Below, one piece after another: positions 37,911-50,351 of a stretch of 64,000 bases of DNA (positions within the stretch are counted from its first letter, which is position 1; each line of letters starts with the position of its first letter). A program made the translations under genes and the position numbers. The stretch comes from Patiria pectinifera (taxonomy: Eukaryota; Echinodermata; Asteroidea; Valvatida; Asterinidae), in NCBI GenBank assembly GCA_029964075.1, contig CM057140.1, forward strand, positions 13,100,643 through 13,164,642. Reading direction: 5' to 3'. A model generated the notes under the pieces. The model did not search any database and had not been told where the DNA came from. It was given only the letters and a program-made list of their open reading frames with translations.

Positions 37911-38437
37911 TGGTCATCGTCAACCATGTTTACATTAATCAGACTTGTGCGTGCCCGTGTATGCACCAGAATGACATTGATGTAGTTATGCATAAAATTT
38001 TAAAAGCACATTATTGCGCGCTCCGTCGGTCGGGCGCTTCAATTTCGAATCTGTCACTCATTATGGATTATCTGGAATCGTAGACGCAACATGAAGCAAT
38101 TTGAATGGCAGATCTGACAAAGATATTTTGATTACTCAAGTTTTTTTTCTTTTTCATTGCCTGTCTAAATTGGAGTGTTTGTGTTTTTGATCATGAAAAA
38201 CCACCGAATTACAGTATAGCGAAAATATCAGTGAAGTGCTATTTCTATTTTACGAAACCGTTTTCGCTGAAAAAAAATAATCAGTGAAGCTCGTAGGCCT
38301 ACAGTTTCTAAAAATGTAATGTAGGGTGAGTGTAAGTTGGTAATCATCGTGAAAATATGAATTTTGCTATATACCCTGGGGCCATTTGCCCCCAAAACGA
38401 ATCCAGCAGGTTTGGAAGTAGGCCTACCTATTGTCAG

Positions 38438-38678
38438 CAGGGGCGGATCTAAACTGGGGTTGATATAGAAGGGGGGAGTGAGTCTATAGGCGTGTCGAAG
38501 ACAGGTTCCTTCTAGGGGGGTTCGGGGAATGCCCCTCGGACAATTTTTGAGATCTACGATGCTTTTTCCTTCATTCTCAGGCAATTCGAGAATAAATTTA
38601 AGAACTTTACAGTCTACTGTTCCATTTATTACTTTTGGGACCATTTTGCTAGTGTCATCCCCTCTAGATCCGCTACTG
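38438..38678. mobile_element. 241-bp non-autonomous DNA element with CAGGGGCGGATCTA termini
   Basis: The left end CAGGGGCGGATCTA pairs with the right end TAGATCCGCTACTG (12 of 14 complementary). The element is directly flanked by the 5-bp repeat GTCAG on both sides (38433-38437 and 38679-38683). The interior shares TGAGATCTACGATGC, AATAAATTTAAGAACTT and CCATTTTGCTAGTGTCATC with the copy near 2.1 kb. No coding sequence. The superfamily cannot be named; the termini resemble widespread GGGGCGGATCC-type animal MITEs. Confidence 0.8.
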
Positions 38679-39408
38679 GTCAGATAAAGCTTACAGAAAT
38701 TCATAAAGATATTAAATGTGAAAAGAAACAATCATCACACATTGAGAATTATGTCTTCTTAAAGGCAATCGTGCTTCCTTGAATGTTCACTTCAGACCGA
38801 AAGCAACCGCCTGATCTTTTTGTTACATTTCCACATAATTCCTCCTCGAAATTTATTTTCCGAGTAGATGATGGCAGATAAAGGGACGCCGCTTCACCTG
38901 GTCCTGTCACCTTGCGAGGGCCGGGCGTCCGTTCGGGGCCTAAGACAGCTGATAAAAGGCGCTCTTTCTCCCCGTGGGTTGTTTGTCCGGGCCGCCGTAA
39001 TTATGACCCAAAACACCTCCCCAGAATGCCACACACGTGCTTCTTAATTTCCTCTCTTTAGCACCTGACATGTCGACACTTCAAAGACCTTTCAAATTCG
39101 TGCCTGTCAAAGATCGCTTGGACTGTCTTTGCCCTTTATCTCACAATCGTCCTGTTTTACATTGCATTATTTTTCATTTGTTCAATATAATATACAGGCT
39201 ATAGTGCGAGTTATGGCTTGAAAACTTTTGAAACACCGTGAAAAAGATGTTGCAATTATTTTTGTTGTGAACAACCATAATTGATTTTAACATGCAGAAG
39301 AAATTATGGGTGGGCCTTTACGTTTTATGTTCAAGCCTGTTTTCGATTCAGTGTTACTCGCCATAGTATTTGGTCAGTTGTGATCAGTTGGTAATTGACT
39401 GACTGCTG

Positions 39409-39624
39409 ATTGAGACGTTAAATAACTATTTCTCCGAGAACTCATTCGTAAATTGAGACGTAAAAGAACTATTTCTTCGGGAACCCCTCCCTAGTAAATT
39501 GAGACGTAAAATAACTATTTCCTCGAAAACCCATCCGTAAATTGAGACGTAAAAGAACTATTTCTCCGAGAACTCATCCGTAAATTGAGACGTAAAAGAA
39601 CTATTTCTCCGGGAACTCTTCTCC
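39409..39624 (+). repeat. Minisatellite, about 43-bp unit, five copies
   Basis: Unit starts are at 39409, 39452, 39498, 39541 and 39584. Each begins ATTGAGACGT and contains ACTATTTCTCCGAGAACTC with minor changes. The third interval starts after a 46-bp unit; the others are 43 bp. Confidence 0.92.
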
Positions 39625-40827
39625 TTAATTATCACGCGACGTTGTACGCGTGATGGGTGTGTTGTCTCCAAGAAACCTACTTCAGCTTGTCTCAGTGATG
39701 AAACCCCACTTTAGTTATTATTGTCGCGTCCTGAATGGGACAACGGCTTAACTGACAACGGGACAGTTTGCACCTAATTATTGGCAACAAATAACACGGA
39801 CACCTTTTCTGGGGCAGCATTTGCTCCCTCCTTACAAGATGAATAAAGTTGAAAATGGAAATGCACCTCAAGCAGAAGATGACACGTTCAGAACAATAAG
39901 TTCGGGGAAGAAAAGAGACAGGAGACTGCAAACACAAAAACTCTCTGGATCGAAATAATTTTGTTTTTCCCATGACCGGCGGGTTTTTTCTTCTCTAATT
40001 CCAGATTCCGTTTGTTCCTCTTGAAACCGAACGTGACTCGGGATAATGGCAAGGGGATGTGCTGGTCCCGCTCTCCCGTTAGGCACGGGCCCAACTCGGG
40101 GTAAACCTCACGGAGACGAGGTGCCTGAAGACAAAAAAAATGATGCGGAGGCACACTGCTCCTTTTGTTCCAACTTAATTGCATCGTGCCAGGACTGTAC
40201 ACAACGGGCCTGTGCAAGCCTTGGAAAACACCGGGCCAATCTCTCATCCTCCCCCCTCCCCAAACAACAGCTACAGCAAAACCCTAAAATGAACTTATTG
40301 ATTGTTAAAATACAAGGGGAAAGGCTTCCCGCTGGGCGGGACAGGACTAACGGAGACCCGATGAAGCGGAAGGCACCGTATACAATAGTGCGAGAAAAAT
40401 AATAATAAAGAGACACAGCGGAATGCTAAGTGGACGGATAACACTTGAAACTCCTAAGGATGCCAGCACAATACTGATAAGAGGGATTTGATCATTTGAC
40501 AAGACTTGAGTAGGGATGGGTTGTGGATGTTTATGGTTGAACCATGGTTGAACCACGTAGGAAGGAAGAGAGAACAGACAAGCAGGCTGTTATGATGACG
40601 AGCAAGCAGCACTAGCAGGCACTTGAGAATCAAAGCACCTCCCCTGTCCTAAAACGGTGAACAAAATGTGGGGGTTTTTGGTCAGTTTTGGGATGTGGTG
40701 TTGGGAGATGTCATCAGGGGCAGTGCACGGGATTTTGAGACGCGCTATACCGCGGTTGATTGGTATATTTGACAGGGCGTGAATTTAGTGATAGAAACAT
40801 ATACGGCGGAAACATGGTATAACTGGT

Positions 40828-40885
40828 GGAGAGAAAGGCAATTGCAGTAAAGTGTCTTGCTTAAGAACACGAGCACCTTGATTTC
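40828..40885 (-). mobile_element. Short fragment of the second SINE-like family
   Basis: GGCAATTGCAGTAAAGTGTC followed by TTGCTTAAGAACAC matches the 19.45-kb fragment with a few substitutions. Only the body portion is present. Confidence 0.5.
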
Positions 40886-42104
40886 CGTGTGGCGGCATTT
40901 TGTTTAATATGCGCCTGATTCTTTAGATCGAAGGAGCCTAGAAATTATTCCGTTATTAAGAAATCCAAAGTCTGAACATGGAAGGTTTAAAGATTGAACT
41001 AAAGCTGAAAGCAAATAAAGATAGGAACCAAATGAAGTAAAGAAGTAGGCCCATGTTGTTTCCAAAAAGGAAATAGGCTAACCTTTACGAACTGAACTTT
41101 AATGACACGAACTGAATGCGCCGTATACCTCCACATTTTGTCTACAACACCGCGTAGACCAAATACTGCCAAAACATGAATCACTTGTCCCCTGGTAGAA
41201 ATGTCATGCACGTACCCAAACATAATCAAGGAACATACATGTATAAATACATTTAGTTGCCGTTATATCAACATGTCAGAACACGACCCGCGGGGGCTGT
41301 TCGCGGTCTGAAAAAATAAATTCTCTTTCAGCCCCGAAAAGAAAAAAAATAGTAATACTGAAAATCGCTTCGTGCCAGATCTGCCCTCCAGCGATAGCTC
41401 GGCCGAAGAAGGAAAACAACACGGCGAAAGAATTTGAAGATTTTGGAAGAGGGAGGCGTGTGAATTAAGATGAGATAAATTGATTGGACTGCGTGTGTAA
41501 CAAATAAAATAAAAGAATAGTCGACAAACAAGGGGTTGGTACACCATGCATGTAGCATGCCAATTTTGTTCAAGGCGGAATGGCAATAGGGCCTATACGC
41601 CTTGAAGGTCCAGAAAAATGTTGTGCCTAAATTGTTTGTTTCTAGAAAAAGGGTATTATAAGTTGAAATAGGACTTAAAAAGGGAGTGTCAAAATACAAA
41701 GCACTGATATTTCCAACTTTGGTTTTGGAATTTGATTTTGGATGAGAATTCGCAACATGTTCATTTGCTCCCTTTAAAATTATATGGTTGGGTGTTTTTG
41801 TCACAATGGTTGTGCTTGGGTTTTTGTTGGGGTAATAATAAATCATTTGGTTGTATAGAAAGAGATGGAGTATTGCTACGGGTGAGATATGTGCCACAAG
41901 CGGTGGAGTGGGGGCTTATCAGCGAGTTGCAGACGTGACGGGACCGGGGCAAGTCGGGTTTACGGCCCCGTCGGATCTCCGCTTGTAACTCCGCGTGAAA
42001 TGCTCTGGCCGCGGGGAATTATTTACGCAGCCGTCACAGCCGAGACCAGACTGTGCTCCCTGGAAAACTTAAGGCCCCCCCCCCAAAAAAAAGCCAGAAT
42101 TGTT

Positions 42105-42435
42105 CGCTTCACATGCTAAATTGTTTATTTTATGTCGTCTTTAAATGCTGCCAATTTTTGGAGGCCGTTGGATATTTTGTGGTGCCCGAGCTATTGGTAT
42201 ATATAGTGGCTATGTACCCTGTCGGTGGGGTCAATATATACGCTGTCTGGGACTTTCGAAAAAAAGAAAGATTTTTTTTCGCTTCACATGCTAAATTGTT
42301 TATTTTATGTCGTCTTTAAATGCTGCCAACTTTTTGGAGCCCGTTGGATATTTTGTTGAAGTGGTGCCCGAGCTATAATGGCTATATACCCCTGTTGGTG
42401 GGGTCAATTATATACGCTGTCTGAGACTTTCGACA
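42105..42435 (+). repeat. Two-copy tandem duplication, about 175-bp period
   Basis: Units begin at 42105 and 42280 with CGCTTCACATGCTAAATTG. They share TTATGTCGTCTTTAAATGC, GTTGGATATTTTGT, GGTGCCCGAGCTAT and ACGCTGTCTG. Small indels distinguish them. No coding potential. Confidence 0.9.
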
Positions 42436-45400
42436 TGAAAATAGCAAAGAAACCTATAGTCTCTTCATCAAAACAGAGACAAGGATTTGGCAGTATCAAT
42501 CCTGAAATGTGGGGTGAATCAGTATTTCGGCCAGGGTGGCGATATTTGTATACTTCTCCAGAAGATACCGGAACAGCCTTTGTTGTGATTTAGATTATTT
42601 TTTAAATTTAGTGTTTTTCTCTCCAAAATGGATTTGTTTCCTGAGTTATTATTACAATAGTTTCAATATGCTTTAATAATTTACCAGCAGATTTACAGTC
42701 AAAATAAGATTGTCACTGTGACGGATGTTAACCACAAACAAGGTTGTTCACTAATTTTGAGGGCTTGTCTTCACAAATTGTTTGTTGAACAAGCTGCGTC
42801 CCCCCCCCCCCCTCCCCGAAAAACACTTTCTCAATCCCGTCCGTGCATGTCTACACCACTGATTCTGAAATCCAAACTGCAAACATTATCAGGCTAATCG
42901 AAATTGAATGCTTGTTATTACATCAACACGATCAGTATGCGCATTATCTGTATTCATGGCCACACAATCCTGCAAGCCAACACTATACAGGAGAAAAGTG
43001 GAGATAGATAAAAAGGAGAAAACAAGGTATGGGGAAACAGTCCGCAAGTCAAACAACTGGCCGTGCATACCGGCTGACCTGCCGCCGTAACCATGACACA
43101 AGATCCCCGTCGCAATAATTGGATTTTCGCCTGGCTTGGCGTGGAAGGGCGGGCGGGGAGCCTCTATAAAGTATTGGATATCACGCCGGGTTCGGATTTT
43201 GGCAATTACAAACTCCGGGTGAAATTTTAAACTTTAGGGGGTCCGAGGCCTTTTATTCGAGCTAGGGGTCGCCCCGGCGTGTTGGTGATATCATGATACC
43301 GTGCCACGCCGTCTAACCCCCCGTATGCCCTGCCCGCGATCGCGGCCGCCAGCATTTTTTATGGCGGACTTTTGTTTTCTTTCGTAAATGGGAGGAAAAT
43401 CAATTCCACTTGTGACGTCATCGAGAGTCCACCGCGACTATCTTTGTCAAAGTAGGAGTCTTATATATCAAGTGCAACTAACAATGAAAACAAATGGCAT
43501 ATCCCACAATAGAGCTGTATAACGTCAATAAGTAATGGAGAAGATTGAAAAAAAGCCTTTTACTTCTAGCCCAATGCTAAGAGCTTCTATTCTTGGTGCG
43601 AGACATTTTGCTCTTTTATAGAACTCTCCTTCGTGTATTTTGTGTAACATGTAGAAATACATGTACTCCTTGTGACAGAATGTTCAACACGTACTGTACA
43701 CTGCTGTGGGGTTTTTTTTTTCAAGCTGACCACACAAAACGGAGGCGCGCTTATAAGATCTCAAGTTTATGTGACAGGAAACATATTCTAAAGATATTAA
43801 TGTATTCTCCATTTCGAGAGTTACCTAGTTTGACCAGGGCCTGCCACGAGCCCCAAATCCCCCCGGGACCTGGCCTCTCGCGAGCAGTCAAATCACGATG
43901 TATCGAACTAGGGAACAAACAGAACAAAAAGGGACAGCTTACGATGGAAAACTGTGGCCAAAAATAGTAAACTGCGGTATGATTTGTTATTTATTTTGGC
44001 TCTCCCCCCCCTACCTGTATACAACGAGCAATATGCATCTGCTTGTTTGCCATATCATATTTCGTAATGTGTGCATTCTTGGTTTTGGATCGCGTATCCC
44101 ACGGCGTACGGTGGCCCATTGTAAACCCCAAGAAGGTTGGTACACATTGACAGAAAAAAAACCTTTTCTCACTCTTTCTCAGTACTTGCATCACACGATA
44201 TAATGGGACTTTTGTGATATATAATCACTGGGGATAATTGGGTAGCCAGTTTACCTATGGTTTACCCCGGAGCTCAAGCACCGGACCACAAAACCGGGCT
44301 CGTGTGCACCCCCCCCCCCCTCCCTTGAACAAATCCCCCAGTCAGGGTGCGAAATTGGCGCTGCAGTCGCCTTGAGATATAACACACACCCTCGGATTGT
44401 GTTTACTCGTCATTTTTCACGCCTGGGCTTCATTCAATGCAAAACGAGTGGCCGATGCAAGACCAGAGTGGTCCACTCCCCAATCTAACCTCATACAGAT
44501 ACCAACACTATATGGAAATCTGTGTATTTTTTTTTTCCTGCGTCGAAACCGGCTATCCCCATAATCCGGCCTAAGCCCTGCCCCTCGCTTTTGTCCTACA
44601 TTGCGGACGTGAATGCGCTCGCTAATTGGTCACAACCAGGCGTAATTGCGTTAGAATTAGCCCGGCTGTGAGTTAATTTGATTTGCGAGGCCATTAGCTC
44701 GACGGTCCGACGGCAAATTACCCAAACAACGCTGAAGTATTTATCACGATTTGTCCGTATATACCGGCTGTGAGGGTCTGGTTACCGACCCTGTTCTTCA
44801 AGTGCTGACTTTTGTTTTATTATACATGGGAGTGATTTTTGAGTATTGCACTCAGGGAAAGTCTGGTTACGGGAACACAATTTCATAAAAACAATATGGT
44901 TTAGAAATATGTCAACTTCGCCCTAATACTGCTTTCACCACTGACTTACTTAGACTATTTGCAGAAAATCGGAACGAACAGACTAGTGACCGACTAGTCT
45001 AGCACCCAGACTAAATTAAAGTGTTCATTACGACATAAACCAGCGCCCATAGTAGGTGTACATCTGCTTTTTATACCTCTTTCCACAACATGAGCTCAAT
45101 CTTTCAAGAATGCATTCAACTTCCGCATTTTAAACCCAGTTCCCTTTTCCAGATAAATTGTGATCAATCTCACACGTTTTGGAGCGCGAGCTTCGTCGCA
45201 TTAACCATAAGACGCGCCTGTAAAAATAACGAGTCCGCTGCAATTGCAAACAACTCAGTGTTGGCAAAATCACACAGAGGAAAAAGTAGAATGACCCTCC
45301 AAAGCCATCAGTGAATTGTCAGCGCACTTAGCACTCTAGTTCGACCTTTGTGTGTGGTTCATCCACCACTGCCATTAACGCAGTGGCGAAGAAATTGTTA

Positions 45401-47418
45401 AGAACGCAGAGCCACTAGTGTTTGTTTTGGTCAGCGGCGCTTTAATACACTCCCCCCACAAGGTAAACAGGAACGACAGTGTCTGAAGAAAAAAAATCCA
45501 GGAAAAACTCAACGGCCTAAGAAAATAAAGTGGTAAATTTGTACAAGAGAAGGGCTAGCATTAGCAAATATCTGGTGTTATTATTATTTTTGTACCCTGC
45601 CGTGATTGGCTTTGGACGTCTGTGTATTCAGGAGCCGCATTAACGCGGAAGTGTTCTTCCGCGCGAGTGGGTTTAGCTTGTAATTCCCACACGTCGAGCG
45701 CACACACATGCACGTAAAAATAACAAAGATGGCGGAGTAAAGAAAATAGTCCGGGCGTCAAATCCGAAAGGTTTTGAACAGGAACCAATTTTTTTGTGTA
45801 AGTGCACGTCTGATTACGCGTGTTGTTTGTTGTTTTTCTTTTCCTTGTACAAGTTCGAAATGTAAAGTCAAGGTGCAATGCACCTCCTTTTCTGCACGTA
45901 GGGAAAATAACTGACAAGCCCCTCGTAGTATGCTCACTTTTCCAAATTAGCTTAAAATCTAAGAACATTTTTTTAAAGCTTTACCGTACCTTCATCGGCC
46001 ATTTTAAGGCTTGGTGGCACCATCGATTTAATGAAAAAAGTTCGGTGCGAGCTTCTGCCTCACTGCCGATTCGGCCTTGGTAACGTCATGATTGACACTT
46101 CCACGCGTAAGCTTGTAACAAATCGATTCTGTAGCATTAACAAAAAGACCAATACAAGAATTGACTTTAAAAAAAACCTAGATATTAATTATCACAACAT
46201 TTTACAGTGCTTGAATTCTATGCCAACATGACCACAATTCTGTTTCACCAAAGTGAGCATTACAAAACACGTTGAAAAATGCCAAACAAGCCAAGTTTTC
46301 TTACTGAAGATTCACCATAGAACACAAACACTCTTCTTCCGAGAACGACCACAAACGAAAGGAACAGAAAATCGATCACGCCGACAATAATTCCCATCCC
46401 AGGAGATGATCTCGCACCGGCCTCCGAGTCCTAATCCTTTCAAACGGCAAATCCCCTCTTGCCAAAACCGGAGCCGGGGCCCTTTCAGCCCGAGCACGGC
46501 TTGTTTTAATGTAATTACAGCCCTATTGAAAAAGCCTTTTAAGAGGGGGTTACATGGGGTCCTTTTTTCACACCCCTTTTGCGAGTACCCACGAAACAAC
46601 CTCTCGCCTTGGGTTTTTGTATTCGTGGTGCCACAAAACACAAAGCCCCCCCCCCCCTTCCCCAACCCTACTTAGCGGGCCTCCTACTTCACACGGACGG
46701 TCGGAGGTGACAAAAAAAAGTCTCGCCTCTCCGACCGAGCGCTACCCATCAGGCGACGAGTGGGACTATTAAGTTAAAAGGGGGCAAAGGAGGAAAGAAA
46801 GTGGCAAATCCTCTCACCAAAGAAAGAGTCATTAAATCTTCATGAGGATAATTTGGCCGAGGTGTGAGATGGGCCACTTTAGCGGGGGGCTTGGGTGGGG
46901 AAGAGGACAGACACGGAGGCGGGAAGATGGAGTTAACACCACTTCATAATCGGGGGAACCCGCCGCCTATAGTGCCCGAGGAATAAATTAAAAGAATCCA
47001 TCTATTGGAGCCTGGGGATTAGTTTTTTTACATTAACAATAAGACGGAACCATTTTATCCCACTTAGCAGGTGATATAATCTAATGCATCTGACACCATT
47101 GCCGAGTACTTTTCTCGGTGGTCGTTCAGTTATTGTATTTTCCCCTTCCGTTATTCTTTCGTTTAAAAATAGACCGTGATGTATGGATGTTGTTGGGAGC
47201 AATCTTTCAGATCCTTCACCAACACAGTCTTCCAGATGGCTTTATTCTATACGCTTGTAGTAGGCAACAGTTATAGAACCATGGAATTCTAATGGGTAAA
47301 TGATTACAAATTCATAGTTTTAAGCAAGGGATACCAATTATCTAAATGGCACAAGGGCAAGCGTTGTTTCTTTCAACATAGCTCAAAGTACAGTGGTTAT
47401 AAGGACTTTCTCTGCTGA

Positions 47419-47575
47419 CCAATGAAAACAGTCACAAACGCAGCAAACCAATCACAAACGCGGTCAGTAAATCAGCCGACCAATCACAAGACTCGAGGCT
47501 TAAAGACTCTGCCCACACTTAGCAAACGACACACCAAGAATCCACTTTTACAAATCCCGCCAAATAAAAAGCCTC
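47419..47575 (+). promoter_or_regulatory. CCAAT x3, E2F and TATA-like cluster, candidate promoter
   Basis: CCAAT boxes at 47419, 47448 and 47480 are spaced 29 and 32 bp apart, the phasing typical of NF-Y sites. They are followed by TCCCGCCAAA (about 47555, E2F-like) and then AAATAAAAAGCC (TATA-like). The order resembles S-phase promoters. I find no ORF worth calling within the next 2 kb. Confidence 0.35.
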
Positions 47576-49795
47576 TTCTACCCCATCCCAATAAATTTTA
47601 AACGCTGTCACTTTGCTTTGACAGAGCTAAAGAGCCGAGACCAATATTTAACTTTTATGGCCTCCATTTTTCCCCCTCAATCTTTTCGTGCGCCTTCTGT
47701 GCCCGTGTTGACAGGCTAGCGTGGTGCGTTAAAGGATGGTCATTGGTTGAAGTCTCGTGAGGCAACAAAAAATGTTCCGGGGATAATTTGTGGTCGACCG
47801 TGATTTACGAGTTGGGATGACCGGAGCTGCCCGGGTCAATTAGGACCGCGAGTCCGGTGATGTGAACGGGCCGGACCGGGTTTGGCGATCGGTGGAGCAG
47901 AAATGCAATGAGTTTCCTCGGGGGAAATCGTTCAAATTAGCGGCACACCGCGATGTTAATTTCCCCTGGTCTAAAACATCACATCTGATGTAGGCTGAAG
48001 ACATCCATGATAATTCGTTCCACTATTTAGGCCGTATTAAGGTGGTGCATCTTTGGCTTTTCAGTTCGTACTGACCGATGATAGTTACATCATCATGACA
48101 ACAAACCCACATTTTCTGTTTGATTTTAGGTGTAATTTCACTTCGATTTTTTTTCACTCAAATAACCACACGTCATTCATGTCAGTGAGGTAATTATAGC
48201 ACTGCGCCGTTAATATCAAAACCTCTCACTCATCAATGCCCATTTTGTAGTGGACTCGGCCGTTATTCATGTTTCGGGGCCACTTTCTGGACCCATTTCC
48301 AGTGACCATTGGCCGTAGTTCAAATCGCACAAATTCTTTGTCCATCCACAAGACGGACGCTGACCCCCTTTTTTTATACCATGTACAACCTTGTTGGAAT
48401 TAACCTAATCAAAAATCTACACTTCTATCTTTCTGACAAAAAGTTCTTTGAGAATAAAGCCCATTTTATTCATTAAAGCATCGACTCATTCTATACAACA
48501 ATCCGTTTTAAGATTCTCTTCCTGGAGGTCAACTTGACTTCATTGTGCATGTTCCTAGAAAAACATTGTCAAAACTGTGCGGTTTAATACTGTATATACA
48601 TCAGAGCAATTGCGAAGTTATGCAACAGAATTTGTCATATTTTCAGCAAAAGAGGGCGCTGTATAAAACCAGTGAATGACGTCAGTACCCAAAGAGACTT
48701 TAAAAAAAATCTTTCTACAATCGATTTCCCGTCTCGGATCTGTCCAGGGCTCGGGCCGAACCGAGCGACCGTTTGTCGGTCGCAGTCGCCCCATGGCCTT
48801 GGGCCGTCCGTCTCCGCTGCCGACAAAAAAAAAAGTCCCCGACCATTTTGTCCGAGTCGAGTTCATTCAACCCTCAACTTCAGGATATACCTGTCAGAAT
48901 TCCGAGTGGTTTTTTATGATGGGGAGTGACAGGCATAATGGAACGGGCCAAAATAGTTCTCCCAGCACTTCTGGCGCTAGCTGAAAGAGAGGGAAAGAAT
49001 GAGATAGTCTGTTTGTATTAGTCGGGGCAGTTTTCATTCAGGAGAGGATTGAAAAATATGAAAAAAGCCCTCGAGTGCGAGCAGCGAATTATTAGGAACA
49101 GACAAACTGTTGCCGCGCCAGACTGTTGATTATTCCACTTGATGAACTCAATAAGGTGACATTGCCGAACCATCGTAACAAGATGTTATGAAAAACAGTT
49201 CTTCAAATACAGGTCGTCATAAGTTTGTGGTTTGCAAGATTTAACCTCTTAAAGGTGTCCTCTGCGCAAAAGACAGCCGAATTGTTTTTTGTTTGAAGGG
49301 CGAAAAGTAAAACAACTGGTCCCGATGTAAAAACGACTTGTGCCAAGAATACCAATATCCCAACGTAAAAAATCCCCACAAACATTACGAAGGAAGACTA
49401 ACCCTTTCCTAACGGGAGAGGTTTCGCACTGTATACATCTTTCTTTAGTATACCCACGGCCAAAATTAATGTCCAAGACATACTCTGAAGGTTGAGCATT
49501 CACGGGAGATTAAACACTAATTCTCATCAGACACCAGACGAGTGTTTTTTAATTACGACTTGATAAGCGTCGACGAGTGTCTCTTCAGTAATTCCTTCCG
49601 TTGGACGGTAGATAATGAAGGACACCAATTAGTCACTTAATGAGTCGGGAATCCGCCGTGATTGTCAGACGCGTGATTGGAGTGTCTTGTCACGTGGCAG
49701 GTGTTGTTGTCAAACAGTCGTCGGTAACTGTTCTCACAGACAACTTGGCGTTTGCCATCAGGCGCCGATTGCATGTTGCTGCTGAGGACAGAAAT

Positions 49796-49920
49796 TTGCT
49801 AAGCAGGAAATATATTTGCTTGCCAAAAACAGGTTACCAGCCAAAATGTCACGAAGTGTACACTGCTTGCGACTGGTTCCCGGCAAATTTCTGCTGAGCG
49901 CAAAAATTAGCTAAGCAATA
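49796..49920. repeat. Dispersed GCTAAGCA family, copy 3
   Basis: TTTGCTAAGCAGG, TTTGCTTGCC, AGGTTACCAGCCAAAATGTC, GCGACTGGTTCC, AATTTCTGCTGAGCG and TAGCTAAGCAAT. It ends about 50 bp before the 382-bp MITE. Confidence 0.68.
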
Positions 49921-49969
49921 TTTAACAAAAAAAAGTTCAAAGTCTCGAGCGGTCCATGTGGGACAGTTT

Positions 49970-50351
49970 ACACTGCATAAAACAGCGGTGTTAAATTTAA
50001 CACCATTGCTATCTATATAAGACCATCTGGTGTTACATTTTACTGGTGTTGTCCTATTTGTAGACACCAAATGGTGTTAAATTTAACACCATTGTTATCA
50101 GTATAGGGCCATCTGGTGTTAAATGTTACTGTTTTTTCCACAAAGGACCATGTAGTGTAAAATTTTACTGGTGTCCTATATAGACACCAAATGGAGTTAA
50201 ATTTGACGCCATTGGTATCTGTACAGGACCATCTGGTGTTAAATGTTACTGGCGTTGTCCTATATAGGACCATGTGGTGTTAAATTTTACTGGTGTTGTC
50301 TTATATAGACACCAAATGGTGTTAAATTAACACCATAGTTTTTTGCAGTGT
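49970..50351. mobile_element. 382-bp MITE built of GGTGTTAAATTTAACACC palindromes
   Basis: Termini are inverted: ACACTGCATAAAAC on the left and the complement of GTTTTTTGCAGTGT on the right. Each is followed inward by the palindrome GGTGTTAAATTTAACACC. The palindrome or a degraded form occurs at 49987-50004, 50073-50090, 50193-50210 and 50318-50334. Repeated words ACCATCTGGTGTTA and TAGACACCAAATGG lie between. No ORF. A target-site duplication is not clear (T-rich on both sides). Confidence 0.82.

Larger units (their letters stand above)
38679..49795. other. Gene-free interval, right flank part 1
   Basis: No coding sequence supported. Two tandem repeats and the CCAAT cluster are listed. The block at about 44590-44720 (TAATTGG, TAATTG, TTAATTTG words in CpG-containing sequence) looks like a developmental enhancer, as inference only. 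CTATAAAG in GC-rich context at about 43164 is a weak TATA-like word. Confidence 0.55.

Noticed and set aside
39409..39624. Regularly spaced repeats that superficially suggest a CRISPR array
   Set aside because: The repeats are contiguous with no unique spacers, and the context is animal genomic DNA; it is a minisatellite.
41328..41897. 189-codon minus-strand frame
   Set aside because: Biased low-complexity composition, no recognisable domain, poor start context; read as chance open frame.
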